A model generated the notes under the pieces. It worked only from the letters and a program-made list of their open reading frames with translations, did no database searches and was not told the DNA's origin. From positions 1 to 11,161 of the forward strand of contig JAJYIN010000001.1 in the NCBI GenBank assembly GCA_021790075.1: 11,161 nt of DNA, read 5' to 3'. The DNA is from Actinomycetes bacterium. GTDB lineage: Bacteria > Actinomycetota > Thermoleophilia > BMS3ABIN01. This document shows, piece after piece, positions 1-6,973 of the stretch. The first letter of the stretch is position 1. Every line of letters starts with the position of its first letter. The position numbers and the translations under genes are program-made.

Positions 1-209
1 AGCTGCCGGCGGCCCGGTGTCCGGGGAATTATGATAGTGAAATTACTTTATGACCTTGGTTTCACTAAGCCCTTATGGCCTTTACTGATTGCCAAATTGC
101 CCAAGATTACAGAGAAAAGCTAAGGAATCTATTTGGATTACCTGTAATGCAAAGCAGACGAGTACAACAATTCAATTCTAGCGCCGGGAAGTCGACCGTG
201 TCAATGAAA
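1..209. other. intergenic region without a convincing gene
   Basis: No coding region can be supported here. Base composition drops sharply to AT-rich after about position 26. The first 34 bases read in one plus-strand frame as AAGGPVSGEL followed by TGA (32-34). This could be the last residues of a GC-rich gene entering from the left and converging on recA, but ten residues prove nothing. A longer plus-strand frame (75-317) runs through the hairpins described below and resembles no protein family I know. Confidence 0.4.
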
Positions 210-237
210 AGGGAGATACAAAAGAGCGTATCTCCCT
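210..237. terminator. hairpin A of a tandem pair, probable terminator
   Basis: A perfect inverted repeat, AGGGAGATAC (210-219) and GTATCTCCCT (228-237), encloses an 8-nt loop. On the minus strand it is followed by TTTTCATT, so it can act as a second-line terminator behind recA. Its right arm is part of a 14-nt exact repeat, GCGTATCTCCCTGC, shared with the next hairpin. Confidence 0.5.
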
Positions 238-251
238 GCGTTTCGTATTTT

Positions 252-280
252 GGGGAGATATGCAAAGCGTATCTCCCTGC
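252..280. terminator. hairpin B of a tandem pair, probable terminator
   Basis: GGGAGATA (253-260) pairs with TATCTCCC (270-277), and the stem can extend by a T-G wobble and a G-C pair around the small loop. On the plus strand it is followed by TGCTTTTTCC, so a converging transcript from the left could end here. The repeated 14-nt segment is at 267-280, 41 nt after the copy in hairpin A. Confidence 0.5.
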
Positions 281-304
281 TTTTTCCGCCTTGCTTTGCC
301 AGGG

Positions 305-325
305 AAAAATCGCCTGAAATCAGGC
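305..325 (-). terminator. intrinsic terminator of recA
   Basis: On the minus strand GCCTGA and TCAGGC (325-312) form a short perfect stem around TT, followed by GA and five Ts (309-305). The stem overlaps the recA stop codon (322-320). The stem is short (5-6 bp), so termination may be partial; two further hairpins lie downstream at 210-280. Confidence 0.55.
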
Positions 326-1360
326 CTTGGCGGCCACTTCCTCTTCATCGGGAGCCGCCTCGGCTGCCGGCGAAGGCTCCACTCCGGCGGCGTAAAGGAC
401 TTCCCGGAGGATGGCCTCGGCCATCTCCGGATTCTCCTTCAGGAACGCCTTGACGTTATTGCGGCCCTGTCCCAGGCGCTCGTCCCCGTAGGAGAAGAAG
501 GCGCCGCTCTTGCTGACGATGCCGTGGGCGACGCCCATGTCGAGGATATTCCCTTCCCGGGAGATACCCTCGCCGTACATGACGTCGAACTCCGCCTGCC
601 GGAACGGAGGCGCCATCTTGTTCTTTACCACCTTGGCCCGCACCCGGTTGCCGATCGGCTGCGTGCCTTCCTTGAGCGTCTCGATGCGCCGCAGGTCCAG
701 GCGCACGGAAGCGTAGAACTTGAGCGCCTTACCGCCCGGCGTGACCTCGGGATTGCCGAACATGACGCCGATCTTCTCCCGGAGCTGGTTAGTGAAGGCC
801 GCCACGGTGCCGGTCTTGTTCAGGGTGCCGGCCAGCTTCCTGAGCGCCTGCGACATCAGGCGCGCCTGGAGCCCGACATGAGAGTCTCCCATCTCACCCT
901 CAATCTCAGCCTTAGGTGTAAGGGCGGCCACCGAGTCAATGGCGACGATATCGAGGGCGCCGCTCCTGATGAGCATCTCGGCTATCTCCAGAGCCTGTTC
1001 CCCATAATCCGGCTGCGAAACAAGAAGGTCGTCGACGTTGACGCCGATCCTGCGGGCGTAGACCGGATCCATGGCGTGCTCGGCGTCGATGAAGGCGGCG
1101 ATGCCGCCCCGCTTCTGCGCTTCCGCGATGAGGTGATAGACCAGGGTGGTCTTTCCGGAAGCTTCCGGGCCGAATATCTCGACCACCCTTCCGCGGGGGA
1201 CGCCTCCGACCCCCAGGGCGATGTCGAGCGCCAGCGCCCCCGTGGGAATCACCCCCACCTGTATGCCGGCACAATCATCTCCCATCCGCATTATCGATCC
1301 CTTGCCGAACTGACGTTCGATCTGGCCCACTGCCGCTTCCAACGCTTTGTCTTTTTCCAC
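320..1360 (-). CDS. recA: recombinase RecA
   Basis: Cytoplasmic ATP-dependent strand-exchange protein of homologous recombination, and the co-protease that triggers LexA self-cleavage. The GTG at 1360 is chosen because GGAGG (1370-1366) lies 5 nt upstream and the protein then begins MEKDKALEAAVGQIERQFGK, a typical RecA N-terminus; an open TTG at 1372 would add four residues and destroy that ribosome site. Length is 346 residues, normal for the family. The Walker A motif GPEASGKT is at about 64-71 and the Walker B strand LDIVAID at about 136-142. The L2 DNA-binding loop follows, with FTNQLREKIGVMFGNPEVTPGG beginning near 189. The C-terminal tail is acidic (PDEEEVAAKA). It is the last gene of the minus-strand operon; the thpR stop lies 12 nt before its start. 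Identification is certain. Confidence 0.98.
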   Translation of the reverse strand: MEKDKALEAAVGQIERQFGKGSIMRMGDDCAGIQVGVIPTGALALDIALGVGGVPRGRVVEIFGPEASGKTTLVYHLIAEAQKRGGIAAFIDAEHAMDPVYARRIGVNVDDLLVSQPDYGEQALEIAEMLIRSGALDIVAIDSVAALTPKAEIEGEMGDSHVGLQARLMSQALRKLAGTLNKTGTVAAFTNQLREKIGVMFGNPEVTPGGKALKFYASVRLDLRRIETLKEGTQPIGNRVRAKVVKNKMAPPFRQAEFDVMYGEGISREGNILDMGVAHGIVSKSGAFFSYGDERLGQGRNNVKAFLKENPEMAEAILREVLYAAGVEPSPAAEAAPDEEEVAAKA

Positions 1361-1372
1361 TGCTGCCTCCAA

Positions 1373-1921
1373 TTAGATCAGTTGGACCGATTTCAGGGCC
1401 TCATGAACGGCCCCGCCTGGTTTGAGGATGCTATTATACAGCGTCACTCGGACGGCTGTAAATTTGACCGGCTCGGGGTGGATTTCCGCCAGACCGGCGC
1501 GGGGCCGTCCCCGCGCGCGGGCGATGGTCACATGCGGGAAGTACAGCCTTTTTTCCCGCTTGTAAAGCTTCGCGGACACCAGTCCGGCGGCCAGATCGTC
1601 ATGGATGGCCTTCAGGCCGCCGGTGGATTCCTCGCAGGCGGCGGCGATCACATGCGGCCGCTTGCGCGGCAGGCCCACCAGGCCGGTGATGGTGATATCG
1701 AATGACTGCCTCTCCCCCAGCCGGTCAAGCTCTCCGGCGGCCAGCTCTTTTTCTTTCTCACCCGCCGGCCCCAGGAAAATCAGGGTTATATGCAACTGCC
1801 CCGGCGGGCTCAGGCGCAGGGCCTTGTCAGCGGCAAGGTAACCGGCCTGCCAGGAAGCCAGCTCGCGGGCGGCAGGCCCGGGGATCTCCACGGCGATGAA
1901 CAGGCGGTAAGCGGCCTTCAT
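1373..1921 (-). CDS. thpR: RNA 2',3'-cyclic phosphodiesterase (2'-5' RNA ligase family)
   Basis: Member of the 2H phosphoesterase superfamily. These enzymes open 2',3'-cyclic phosphate ends of RNA and, in vitro, can join tRNA halves by a 2'-5' bond; the physiological substrate is unclear. Both signature motifs are present: HITL with H44 and T46, and HVTI with H130 and T132. Each lies in its expected half of the 182-residue protein. The ATG at 1921 gives MKAAYRLFIAVEIPG, the usual family start. A GTG at 1954 would add 11 residues with no similarity to the family start, though a purine-rich AGGCGG lies before it. The gene sits between the sensor kinase and recA; thpR next to cinA and recA is a recurrent neighbourhood in bacteria (known from family context, not shown here). 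Confidence 0.93.
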   Translation of the reverse strand: MKAAYRLFIAVEIPGPAARELASWQAGYLAADKALRLSPPGQLHITLIFLGPAGEKEKELAAGELDRLGERQSFDITITGLVGLPRKRPHVIAAACEESTGGLKAIHDDLAAGLVSAKLYKREKRLYFPHVTIARARGRPRAGLAEIHPEPVKFTAVRVTLYNSILKPGGAVHEALKSVQLI

Positions 1922-1964
1922 GAACCGGTCGGGGCAGAAGCTTCGGCTGGGCACGGCCGGCCGC

Positions 1965-3770
1965 CTAGTTGTCGGCGGACCGCGCCCTGGCCTGAACCAG
2001 GAGCTCGCGGACGGCGCTCAGCAGGTCCGGCAGGCTGTACGGCTTTTGCAGAAAGCGGTAGCCGCGCTCGTTCACGGTCTGCCAGTCCACCACCGTATCG
2101 TTGTAGCCGCTGGCCAGCAGGACGGGAAGGCCGGGTTTGAATGAAGAAAGCTGCTCGGCCAGTTCCACGCCGGTGTCCCCCGGCAGGACTACATCGCTGA
2201 ATACGAGGTCGATATTGGCTCTCTCGGCGACAAAGACGTTGAAAGCCTGTCTGGCGTCGATGGCCGAAAAAACGACGTAACCGTTCTCGGCCAGGATCTT
2301 TTCGGCAAACTCGCGTACCGCATCGTCGTCCTCGACCAGTAGCAGCCGCTCGTTGTGTCCCGCGATTTCCGCCGGCGACACCGGCCTGGCCGCTTCCTCC
2401 CCACCCACCGGTGTGGTTACCGGCAGGTATATCGAAAAAGTGGAGCCCTTGCGGGGAGCGCTGCTGACATCTACCCAGCCGCCATACTGCGTGACGATGC
2501 CGTATACCACCGCCAGGCCCAGGCCGGAGCTGTCCCCATGCCTGCTGGTGGTGAAGAACGGCTCGAAGATATGCGCCATCGTCTCGCTGTCCATGCCCAC
2601 CCCGTCGTCGGCCACGGAGAAGAAGGCGAAGTCGCCGGGGTAGGCCTCGGCATGGCTGGCGGCGTACTCGGCGTCCACGGTTCTCTTGCCGGTCCTGATG
2701 GTGATCTTGCCACCGTCAGGCATCGCGGCGCGGGCGTTCAGCACCAGGTTGACAACTGCCTGCTCCAGATTGCGGGGCTCGGCGCTGACCATGGGGAGAT
2801 CCGGCGCCAGATCGGTGCGGACGGTGATCCGTTCACCAATAAGGTGGTCGAGCATCTCCTGCATGCCTGATATGACGCGGTTCAGGTGCAACGGGCGGGT
2901 CTCCATGGGGTGGGTGCGGCTGAATAGGAGCAGTTGCCGGGTCAGGTTGGCGGCGCCGTCGGTAGAGCGGCGGGCCTCCACCAGGTTGTCCTGAACCGGT
3001 CCGGTGGGAACATCCATCACCGCCAGGTCGATGTAGCCCTGGATGGCCGTCAGATAATTGGTGAAGTCGTGCGCCAGCCCGCCGGCCAGACGGCCGACGC
3101 TTTCCATCTTCTGGGCCTGGACGAGCTGTTCCTGCAGCTGTTTCTGCCCGGTGATGTCCCGCATGCTGCCCCGGTAACCCGTGACTTTCCCTTCGCTGTC
3201 GAGGACGGCGCTGGCGTTGGCCAGGACCGTGACCCGGCTGCCGTCACGGCGCTCCAGGGAGAACTCAGAATCCTTGAGGACCCCGTCACGGCGCAGGACG
3301 TTCCAGGGGTCTACTTCGGCAGCGCCCGTGAAGATATTCTCCCCGTGACCGGTTGCGGCCAGCTCTTCCAGGGCCGGGTAACCCAGGAGCTTGAGCCCGG
3401 CCTGATTGAGATCCAGTAGTTTTCCTTCCGCATCGGTGACGAAAATGGCGTCCCGTGAGCTTTCAAACAGGTCACGGTATTTCGCCTCGCTGGCGCTGAT
3501 GGCAGCCCGCATCTCCTCATGGACCCGGACGGCGTGCTGCAGGCGGTCTATGTAAACGAGCACAATACCGAACAGCGAGATTGTTATCAGCGTGGCGATG
3601 CCCCCGGTCAACAGGTGGCCGTCATCGAGAAATGGGATTTCCGGGTGCAGGAACAGGTCGATCATGGCGTTCAGGGTGCTCATCACCAGAACGGTGATGA
3701 CGAGAGAAAGAATAAGGAATACTCTGTGCATGCCTTTGTCGGGCGACGGGTTTCCTTGCCGGGAATTCAT
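1965..3770 (-). CDS. membrane hybrid histidine kinase: 2 TM, PAS, HisKA, HATPase, receiver
   Basis: The start is the ATG at 3770, with GGAGG 9 nt upstream; the upstream ATG at 3803 has no ribosome site. Numbering on 601 residues: two membrane segments at about 15-37 and 57-75; a PAS domain at about 95-210 (YRDLFESSRDAIFVTD onward, ending RDITGQ); a dimerisation domain with H-box LAHDFTN, phospho-acceptor H234; an ATPase domain with N345 (N box), DDGVGM at 388-393 and SSGLGL near 414. The C-terminal receiver has acidic residues near 480-483, phospho-acceptor D526 (VFSDVVLPGD), S554 and K576. This is the architecture of PAS hybrid kinases whose signal passes through an internal receiver to a separate phosphotransfer protein or regulator. 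No DNA-binding output domain or partner regulator is seen in the window. Ligand and target are unknown. The H-box reads HDFTN where many relatives have HDFNN. Confidence 0.93.
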   Translation of the reverse strand: MNSRQGNPSPDKGMHRVFLILSLVITVLVMSTLNAMIDLFLHPEIPFLDDGHLLTGGIATLITISLFGIVLVYIDRLQHAVRVHEEMRAAISASEAKYRDLFESSRDAIFVTDAEGKLLDLNQAGLKLLGYPALEELAATGHGENIFTGAAEVDPWNVLRRDGVLKDSEFSLERRDGSRVTVLANASAVLDSEGKVTGYRGSMRDITGQKQLQEQLVQAQKMESVGRLAGGLAHDFTNYLTAIQGYIDLAVMDVPTGPVQDNLVEARRSTDGAANLTRQLLLFSRTHPMETRPLHLNRVISGMQEMLDHLIGERITVRTDLAPDLPMVSAEPRNLEQAVVNLVLNARAAMPDGGKITIRTGKRTVDAEYAASHAEAYPGDFAFFSVADDGVGMDSETMAHIFEPFFTTSRHGDSSGLGLAVVYGIVTQYGGWVDVSSAPRKGSTFSIYLPVTTPVGGEEAARPVSPAEIAGHNERLLLVEDDDAVREFAEKILAENGYVVFSAIDARQAFNVFVAERANIDLVFSDVVLPGDTGVELAEQLSSFKPGLPVLLASGYNDTVVDWQTVNERGYRFLQKPYSLPDLLSAVRELLVQARARSADN

Positions 3771-3812
3771 GGTTTCTGGCCTCCGCCCCAAAGAAAGCTC
3801 CATTTTATTTTT

Positions 3813-3851
3813 CGGGTAATGACCCCGCCGGGGTTAATCGGGGTTTACCCG
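3813..3851. other. stem-loop between cinA and the sensor kinase
   Basis: CGGGTAA (3813-3819) pairs perfectly with TTACCCG (3845-3851). An inner CCCCG/CGGGG (3823-3827 with 3839-3843, or alternatively with the nearer CGGGG at 3829-3833) can also form. On the minus-strand transcript it is followed by A-rich, not U-rich, sequence, so it is not a standard terminator. It may be an RNA processing or stability element that changes the output of the kinase gene relative to cinA; this is inference. Confidence 0.35.
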
Positions 3852-3855
3852 GCTC

Positions 3856-5121
3856 CTATTCAGCTGACTCGGCGGCAGCCGCCTCGTCATCCATGATCTT
3901 CCGGTTGAGCATATGCAGGGCGGCGGTGACGGAATATTCGCGTATATCGTCGCGGCTGCCGGGAAAGTTAAACCCCCTGACCACGTCGCCCTCTTCCGAG
4001 GAAACACAGATAAAGACGAGGCCGACCGGTTTCTCCGGAGTGCCGCCTGACGGGCCCGCCACGCCGGTGATGCCGGCGCCGTAATCCGCCCCGGTCAGGG
4101 CCCGCACCCCCAAGGCCAGCTGCTGGGCCACCGGCTCGGATACCGCGCCGACATTGTCGAGCGTTTCCTGCCTCACTTTGAGCAGGTCGCGCTTCACTTC
4201 ATTGCTGTAGGCGACGACGCCTCCCAGAAAGAACGCCGAGGCGCCCGGAACCCGGGTGACCGTCTCCCCCAGCATGCCACCAGTGCATGATTCCCCCACC
4301 GCCAGGGTCCTGCCCAGACCGGTGAGGCGGCCGGCCACCACCTCCTCGATCTCGTCGCCTTCCGAGTAGACGGTATCCTTAAAGCGGTCCATGAGGGCAT
4401 CGATCAATTCATCGACCTGCGGTTGATGGTTGTGGTCAGCCGCTACCTCCAGCAGCACTTCCCGCCGCCGGGCGCAGATGCTGACCTCGAGTTCTACTTC
4501 ATACTTCTGACGCAATGCCTCGACGGCAGCGTTGACCTCGGGTTCCCCGGCCCCGTAAAAATTAAGCCGGCGCCGCGCCGGGGCGCTGGCCGCATCAAGT
4601 ATTCCGGCAATCGGCGGCAGGCTGCGAGCCTCCGCCCACATCTGCCTCATTTCCAGGGGAACTCCCGGCAGCACGACCACGGGAGCCGCGCCCGCGAAGA
4701 TGATGAAACCGGGCGCAGTACCAACAGGGGCCAGCGGCAGGCTTCCCGTTGGCAGCGTCGCCTGCTTGACTTGATGAGGCCCGAGCGTTGCCGAATCCCC
4801 GCCGCCCGCCGCGGCGACCATGGCGGCGGCTGCCGGAACCACACCGGTCTCAAGCCCCAGAGCGCCGGCGAGGGCTGCTGCGGTGAGGTCGTCAGCGGTG
4901 GGGCCGAGGCCGCCGGCCACGACCACGAGGGCCGGCTCCAGCTCAACCGCGCGCGTAAGCGCCCATCCGATGGCACCTTCCGCGTCGGGGACGCTGAGGA
5001 CCCTGGCGACAGTGACGCCGCGCCCTTCGAGGTCACGGGCAAGAAAGGGGCCGTTCGAGTCGGTGATCCGCCCGTCTGTGAGCTCCGTGCCCACCGTGAT
5101 TATCACCGCCTGTGGATTCAC
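3856..5121 (-). CDS. cinA: CinA: MoCF-like domain fused to NMN amidohydrolase domain
   Basis: Two-domain CinA protein of 421 residues, normal length. The N-terminal MoCF-like half (about 1-170; TVGTELTDGRITDSN at 9-23, GGLGPTADDLT at 70-80) corresponds to ADP-ribose or pyridine-nucleotide pyrophosphatase activity in studied homologues. The C-terminal half (about 255-410) is the PncC-type nicotinamide mononucleotide deamidase, with catalytic Ser278 in GESCTGG and the conserved GITGVAGPSGG and FPGSRDDIR segments. Together they salvage NAD breakdown products in the cytoplasm. The GTG start overlaps the pgsA TGA by 4 nt (GTGA), with GGAG about 8 nt upstream, indicating translational coupling. cinA and recA are co-transcribed in some competent bacteria; here two genes lie between them. 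The C-terminal tail (DDEAAAAESAE) is acidic and not conserved. Confidence 0.95.
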   Translation of the reverse strand: MNPQAVIITVGTELTDGRITDSNGPFLARDLEGRGVTVARVLSVPDAEGAIGWALTRAVELEPALVVVAGGLGPTADDLTAAALAGALGLETGVVPAAAAMVAAAGGGDSATLGPHQVKQATLPTGSLPLAPVGTAPGFIIFAGAAPVVVLPGVPLEMRQMWAEARSLPPIAGILDAASAPARRRLNFYGAGEPEVNAAVEALRQKYEVELEVSICARRREVLLEVAADHNHQPQVDELIDALMDRFKDTVYSEGDEIEEVVAGRLTGLGRTLAVGESCTGGMLGETVTRVPGASAFFLGGVVAYSNEVKRDLLKVRQETLDNVGAVSEPVAQQLALGVRALTGADYGAGITGVAGPSGGTPEKPVGLVFICVSSEEGDVVRGFNFPGSRDDIREYSVTAALHMLNRKIMDDEAAAAESAE

Positions 5122-5672
5122 CGTTCGATCTCCAGGTATTTGCGGGCGTTGAGGAAATAATTGACGCCGGAAACGACCGTGAGCAGCGCCGCCAGGTAAA
5201 TGAGGTACCAGCTGAGCGGCCTCCCGAAAATGAAACCGAACTCGGGCAGGATGAGCGCGACCACCGCCACTATCTGGCTGAACGTCTTCACCTTGCCCAA
5301 GCGGCTGGCGGGGATTACCACATGTTCGGCCGCGGCCACCAGCCTGAGGCCGGAAACCGAGAATTCCCGCGCGATGATGACCATGGCCAGCCAGGCGGAG
5401 ATCCGCCCCAGTGAGACCAGCGAGATCAGCGCCGCCGAGATGAGCAGCTTGTCGGCCAGGGGGTCGAGGAACTGCCCCAGGACTGTCACCGCGTTGCGGG
5501 TGCGGGCAAAATAGCCGTCAAGGGTGTCGGTGACCGCAGCGGCGACGAAGATGCCGGCGGCGACGGCGGCGCTGTAGGGCACCAGCTCGAATTCGAGCAG
5601 GAAGACCATGAAGACCGGTATCAGAAGGATGCGGAATATCGTCAGGGCATTGGCGAGCGTCACCGGCACCAC
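5118..5672 (-). CDS. pgsA: CDP-diacylglycerol--glycerol-3-phosphate 3-phosphatidyltransferase
   Basis: Integral-membrane enzyme that makes phosphatidylglycerol phosphate from CDP-diacylglycerol and glycerol-3-phosphate. The complete CDP-alcohol phosphotransferase signature D-x2-D-G-x2-A-R-x8-G-x3-D-x3-D is present (DTLDGYFAR through FLDPLAD), with metal-binding Asp at 49, 52, 70 and 74 from the chosen start. Several hydrophobic helices surround it. The GTG at 5672 is preferred: AGGGGAGG ends 6 nt upstream and the protein then opens VVPVTLANALTIFRILLIP, like other PgsA proteins, and is 184 residues long. A TTG at 5741 (or GTG 5738) would add about 23 hydrophilic residues and lies nearer the rodZ stop, but has only a weak ribosome site. 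Its stop overlaps the cinA start. PgsA is favoured over cardiolipin or phosphatidylserine synthase by overall resemblance and by the position next to cinA. Confidence 0.92.
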   Translation of the reverse strand: MVPVTLANALTIFRILLIPVFMVFLLEFELVPYSAAVAAGIFVAAAVTDTLDGYFARTRNAVTVLGQFLDPLADKLLISAALISLVSLGRISAWLAMVIIAREFSVSGLRLVAAAEHVVIPASRLGKVKTFSQIVAVVALILPEFGFIFGRPLSWYLIYLAALLTVVSGVNYFLNARKYLEIER

Positions 5673-5753
5673 CCAGCGCCTCCCCTCGCCCGTGGCCGGG
5701 TGTGAGTCAGTCGAGGCGGCTGGCCGTGTCGGGTTCACCAATCCAGTAAGCGT

Positions 5754-6530
5754 CTAGCCGGTGACAGGGGTTACACCACCGGGTGTGACATTATAGACCT
5801 TCATGCCTGTCAGTTGCTGCGTCTTGCCGTTCACCTTCATGACCAGCCCCGTGACACTGCCGACCTTCAGCCATACCTGGCTGGCCGACCCCAGATCGGA
5901 GCTGCCCAGTGTCTTGCTGTCCCCCCGGGAAAGGGTTGACGACCAGATCTGCTCTTTGAAACCGGAGTCCTTGTAGACAGCGATCCAGTTGTTCGATGAG
6001 GTCGCCTCAAACGCGATCTCCAGCGAGCTCGGCTGTGTCCGCGTGGGCGGCGTCGTGACCGTGGCGGCCTGCGTGGAGGTCGCGGTGGCGGCAGGCGCTG
6101 TGGAAGTGGTTGTATCCATGCCGTTGGTGGTCACCAGAGCGGGAGTCTGATTCGAGGAATTGCCCCATCCCAGATACGCGAGAACCGTGATGATCGCCAC
6201 CGCCAGCGCGGCCACCAGGATATAATTCTGCCGCTTGCGGGGCACCTTGGTCTTGGCTGTCCTGGGAGGCTGGATGAGATGCTCCCTGTGGTCGCCGGTG
6301 CCGAAACGGTCGTTGAACTCATCGAGGACTACCTGATAATCCAGGCCCAGATACTCGGCGTAAGTCCGGAGGAATCCCTTCACATATGTCCCTCCCGGCA
6401 AGACGCCAAAATCCTCGTTTTCCATGGCCTGTATATATTTGACCCGGATCTTGGTGTCTTCCTCCGCCTGCTGCAGGGAGATGTTCCTCCGCACCCGGGC
6501 GTCGCGCAATGTGCTTCCGATTTCAAACAT
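5754..6530 (-). CDS. rodZ: RodZ-like membrane protein: N-terminal HTH, TM helix, C-terminal DUF4115-type domain
   Basis: 258 residues. Residues 1-80 form a Xre/RodZ-type helix-turn-helix (GSTLRDARVRRNISLQQAEEDTKIRVKYIQAMENED, then GGTYVKGFLRTYAEYLGLD). A basic stretch (KTKVPRKRQ) precedes a single membrane helix at about 104-121, followed by a Thr/Ala/Ser/Pro-rich extracellular linker (about 135-168) and a small beta-rich C-terminal domain (SSLEIAFEATSSNNWIAVYKD onward) of the DUF4115 kind. In rods RodZ links MreB to the cell-wall elongation machinery; no MreB is visible here, so the role is from family knowledge and the symbol is by similarity. The ATG at 6530 follows GGGGGA by about 5 nt. 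It appears to be the first gene of the minus-strand operon. Confidence 0.88.
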   Translation of the reverse strand: MFEIGSTLRDARVRRNISLQQAEEDTKIRVKYIQAMENEDFGVLPGGTYVKGFLRTYAEYLGLDYQVVLDEFNDRFGTGDHREHLIQPPRTAKTKVPRKRQNYILVAALAVAIITVLAYLGWGNSSNQTPALVTTNGMDTTTSTAPAATATSTQAATVTTPPTRTQPSSLEIAFEATSSNNWIAVYKDSGFKEQIWSSTLSRGDSKTLGSSDLGSASQVWLKVGSVTGLVMKVNGKTQQLTGMKVYNVTPGGVTPVTG

Positions 6531-6622
6531 TTGTTCCCCCGTTATGACTGCATCCTCCCGGAGCCCCTCTACAATTCCTCGATTGGGCCGCGTTCAAACG
6601 ATGTGAGCTCTGGTACAAAGCG

Positions 6623-6631
6623 ATTTTAGCA
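6623..6631 (-). promoter_or_regulatory. candidate extended -10 promoter for the minus-strand operon
   Basis: On the minus strand TGCTAAAAT (6631-6623) matches the extended -10 form TGnTAAAAT. No good -35 lies at the normal distance, which an extended -10 can tolerate. Transcription would begin near 6616, about 86 nt before the rodZ-like start. A second, weaker possibility is TTGAAC (6597-6592) with TTGTAG (6574-6569). Confidence 0.35.
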
Positions 6632-6689
6632 TTAAAGACGCAGGTTTTCCGGCAACTGGTGAGAATAAATGGGTATCTTTCAGTGCTTA

Positions 6690-6717
6690 TTGACAAACTC
6701 GCATGAACTGATAGGAT
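6690..6717 (+). promoter_or_regulatory. sigma70-like promoter P1
   Basis: A perfect -35 hexamer TTGACA (6690-6695), a 16-nt spacer and a -10-like TAGGAT (6712-6717). Transcription would start near 6724 and run into the terminator at 6814-6842, so P1 yields either a short RNA of about 120 nt or, by read-through, the hydrogenase message. Confidence 0.5.
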
Positions 6718-6723
6718 TTCTCC

Positions 6724-6842
6724 ATCCTACCCGGGAGTTGCGGTGCAATCTTTGTGGGCAGGCACAAATCGAGATAAGGTCTCCAAATTCATCCCTGCTG
6801 CTTTGCAGACAGGCCGGCGTGTCCTTTCACGCCGGTTTTTTT
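6724..6842 (+). ncRNA. structured leader or small RNA ending in an intrinsic terminator
   Basis: Between the P1 candidate and the terminator lies about 120 nt with several possible helices: TTTGTG/CACAAA (6751-6756 with 6763-6768), GAGA/TCTC (6771-6774 with 6780-6783, competing with GGAG 6734-6737 pairing with CTCC 6781-6784), and CCTGCTGC/GCAG-A-CAGG (6794-6801 with 6805-6813), which abuts the terminator stem. Competing pairings before a terminator suggest an attenuator or riboswitch, but an independent small RNA is equally possible. It does not match tRNA-Sec, SRP RNA, tmRNA or any riboswitch consensus that I could recognise. Confidence 0.4.
6814..6842 (+). terminator. strong intrinsic terminator upstream of the hydrogenase operon
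   Basis: A perfect 8-bp stem CCGGCGTG (6814-6821) / CACGCCGG (6828-6835) with loop TCCTTT, followed at once by seven Ts (6836-6842). It is oriented with the hydrogenase operon and lies about 190 nt before the small-subunit start, with no gene large enough upstream on this strand to need it. Confidence 0.85.
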
Positions 6843-6924
6843 ATGGGATGACGTGTTTTCATGCCAGTCCTTGCCGGCCGGTGGGGGAATGCCCCCGCGC
6901 CGGATTCCGGGAGAGCCACATTAT

Positions 6925-6952
6925 TTGACCGTTACGCCAAGAGCTTCATAAA
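6925..6952 (+). promoter_or_regulatory. candidate promoter P2 for the hydrogenase operon
   Basis: TTGACC (6925-6930), a 16-nt spacer and CATAAA (6947-6952). The start point would fall near 6959, giving a leader of about 75 nt, downstream of the terminator, so P2 would express the operon independently of the P1 leader. Confidence 0.4.
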
Positions 6953-6973
6953 ACCTGTCAGGGAGGAATGCCT

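Noticed and set aside
260..1705. 481-residue plus-strand open frame
   Set aside because: It runs opposite recA and thpR, both unmistakable, and shows no recognisable family; a GC-rich antisense shadow.
6724..6842. tRNA-Sec (selC), SRP RNA or 6S RNA in the leader
   Set aside because: No CCA-type acceptor pairing, T-arm TTCRA motif, UCA anticodon loop or SRP tetraloop consensus could be found.
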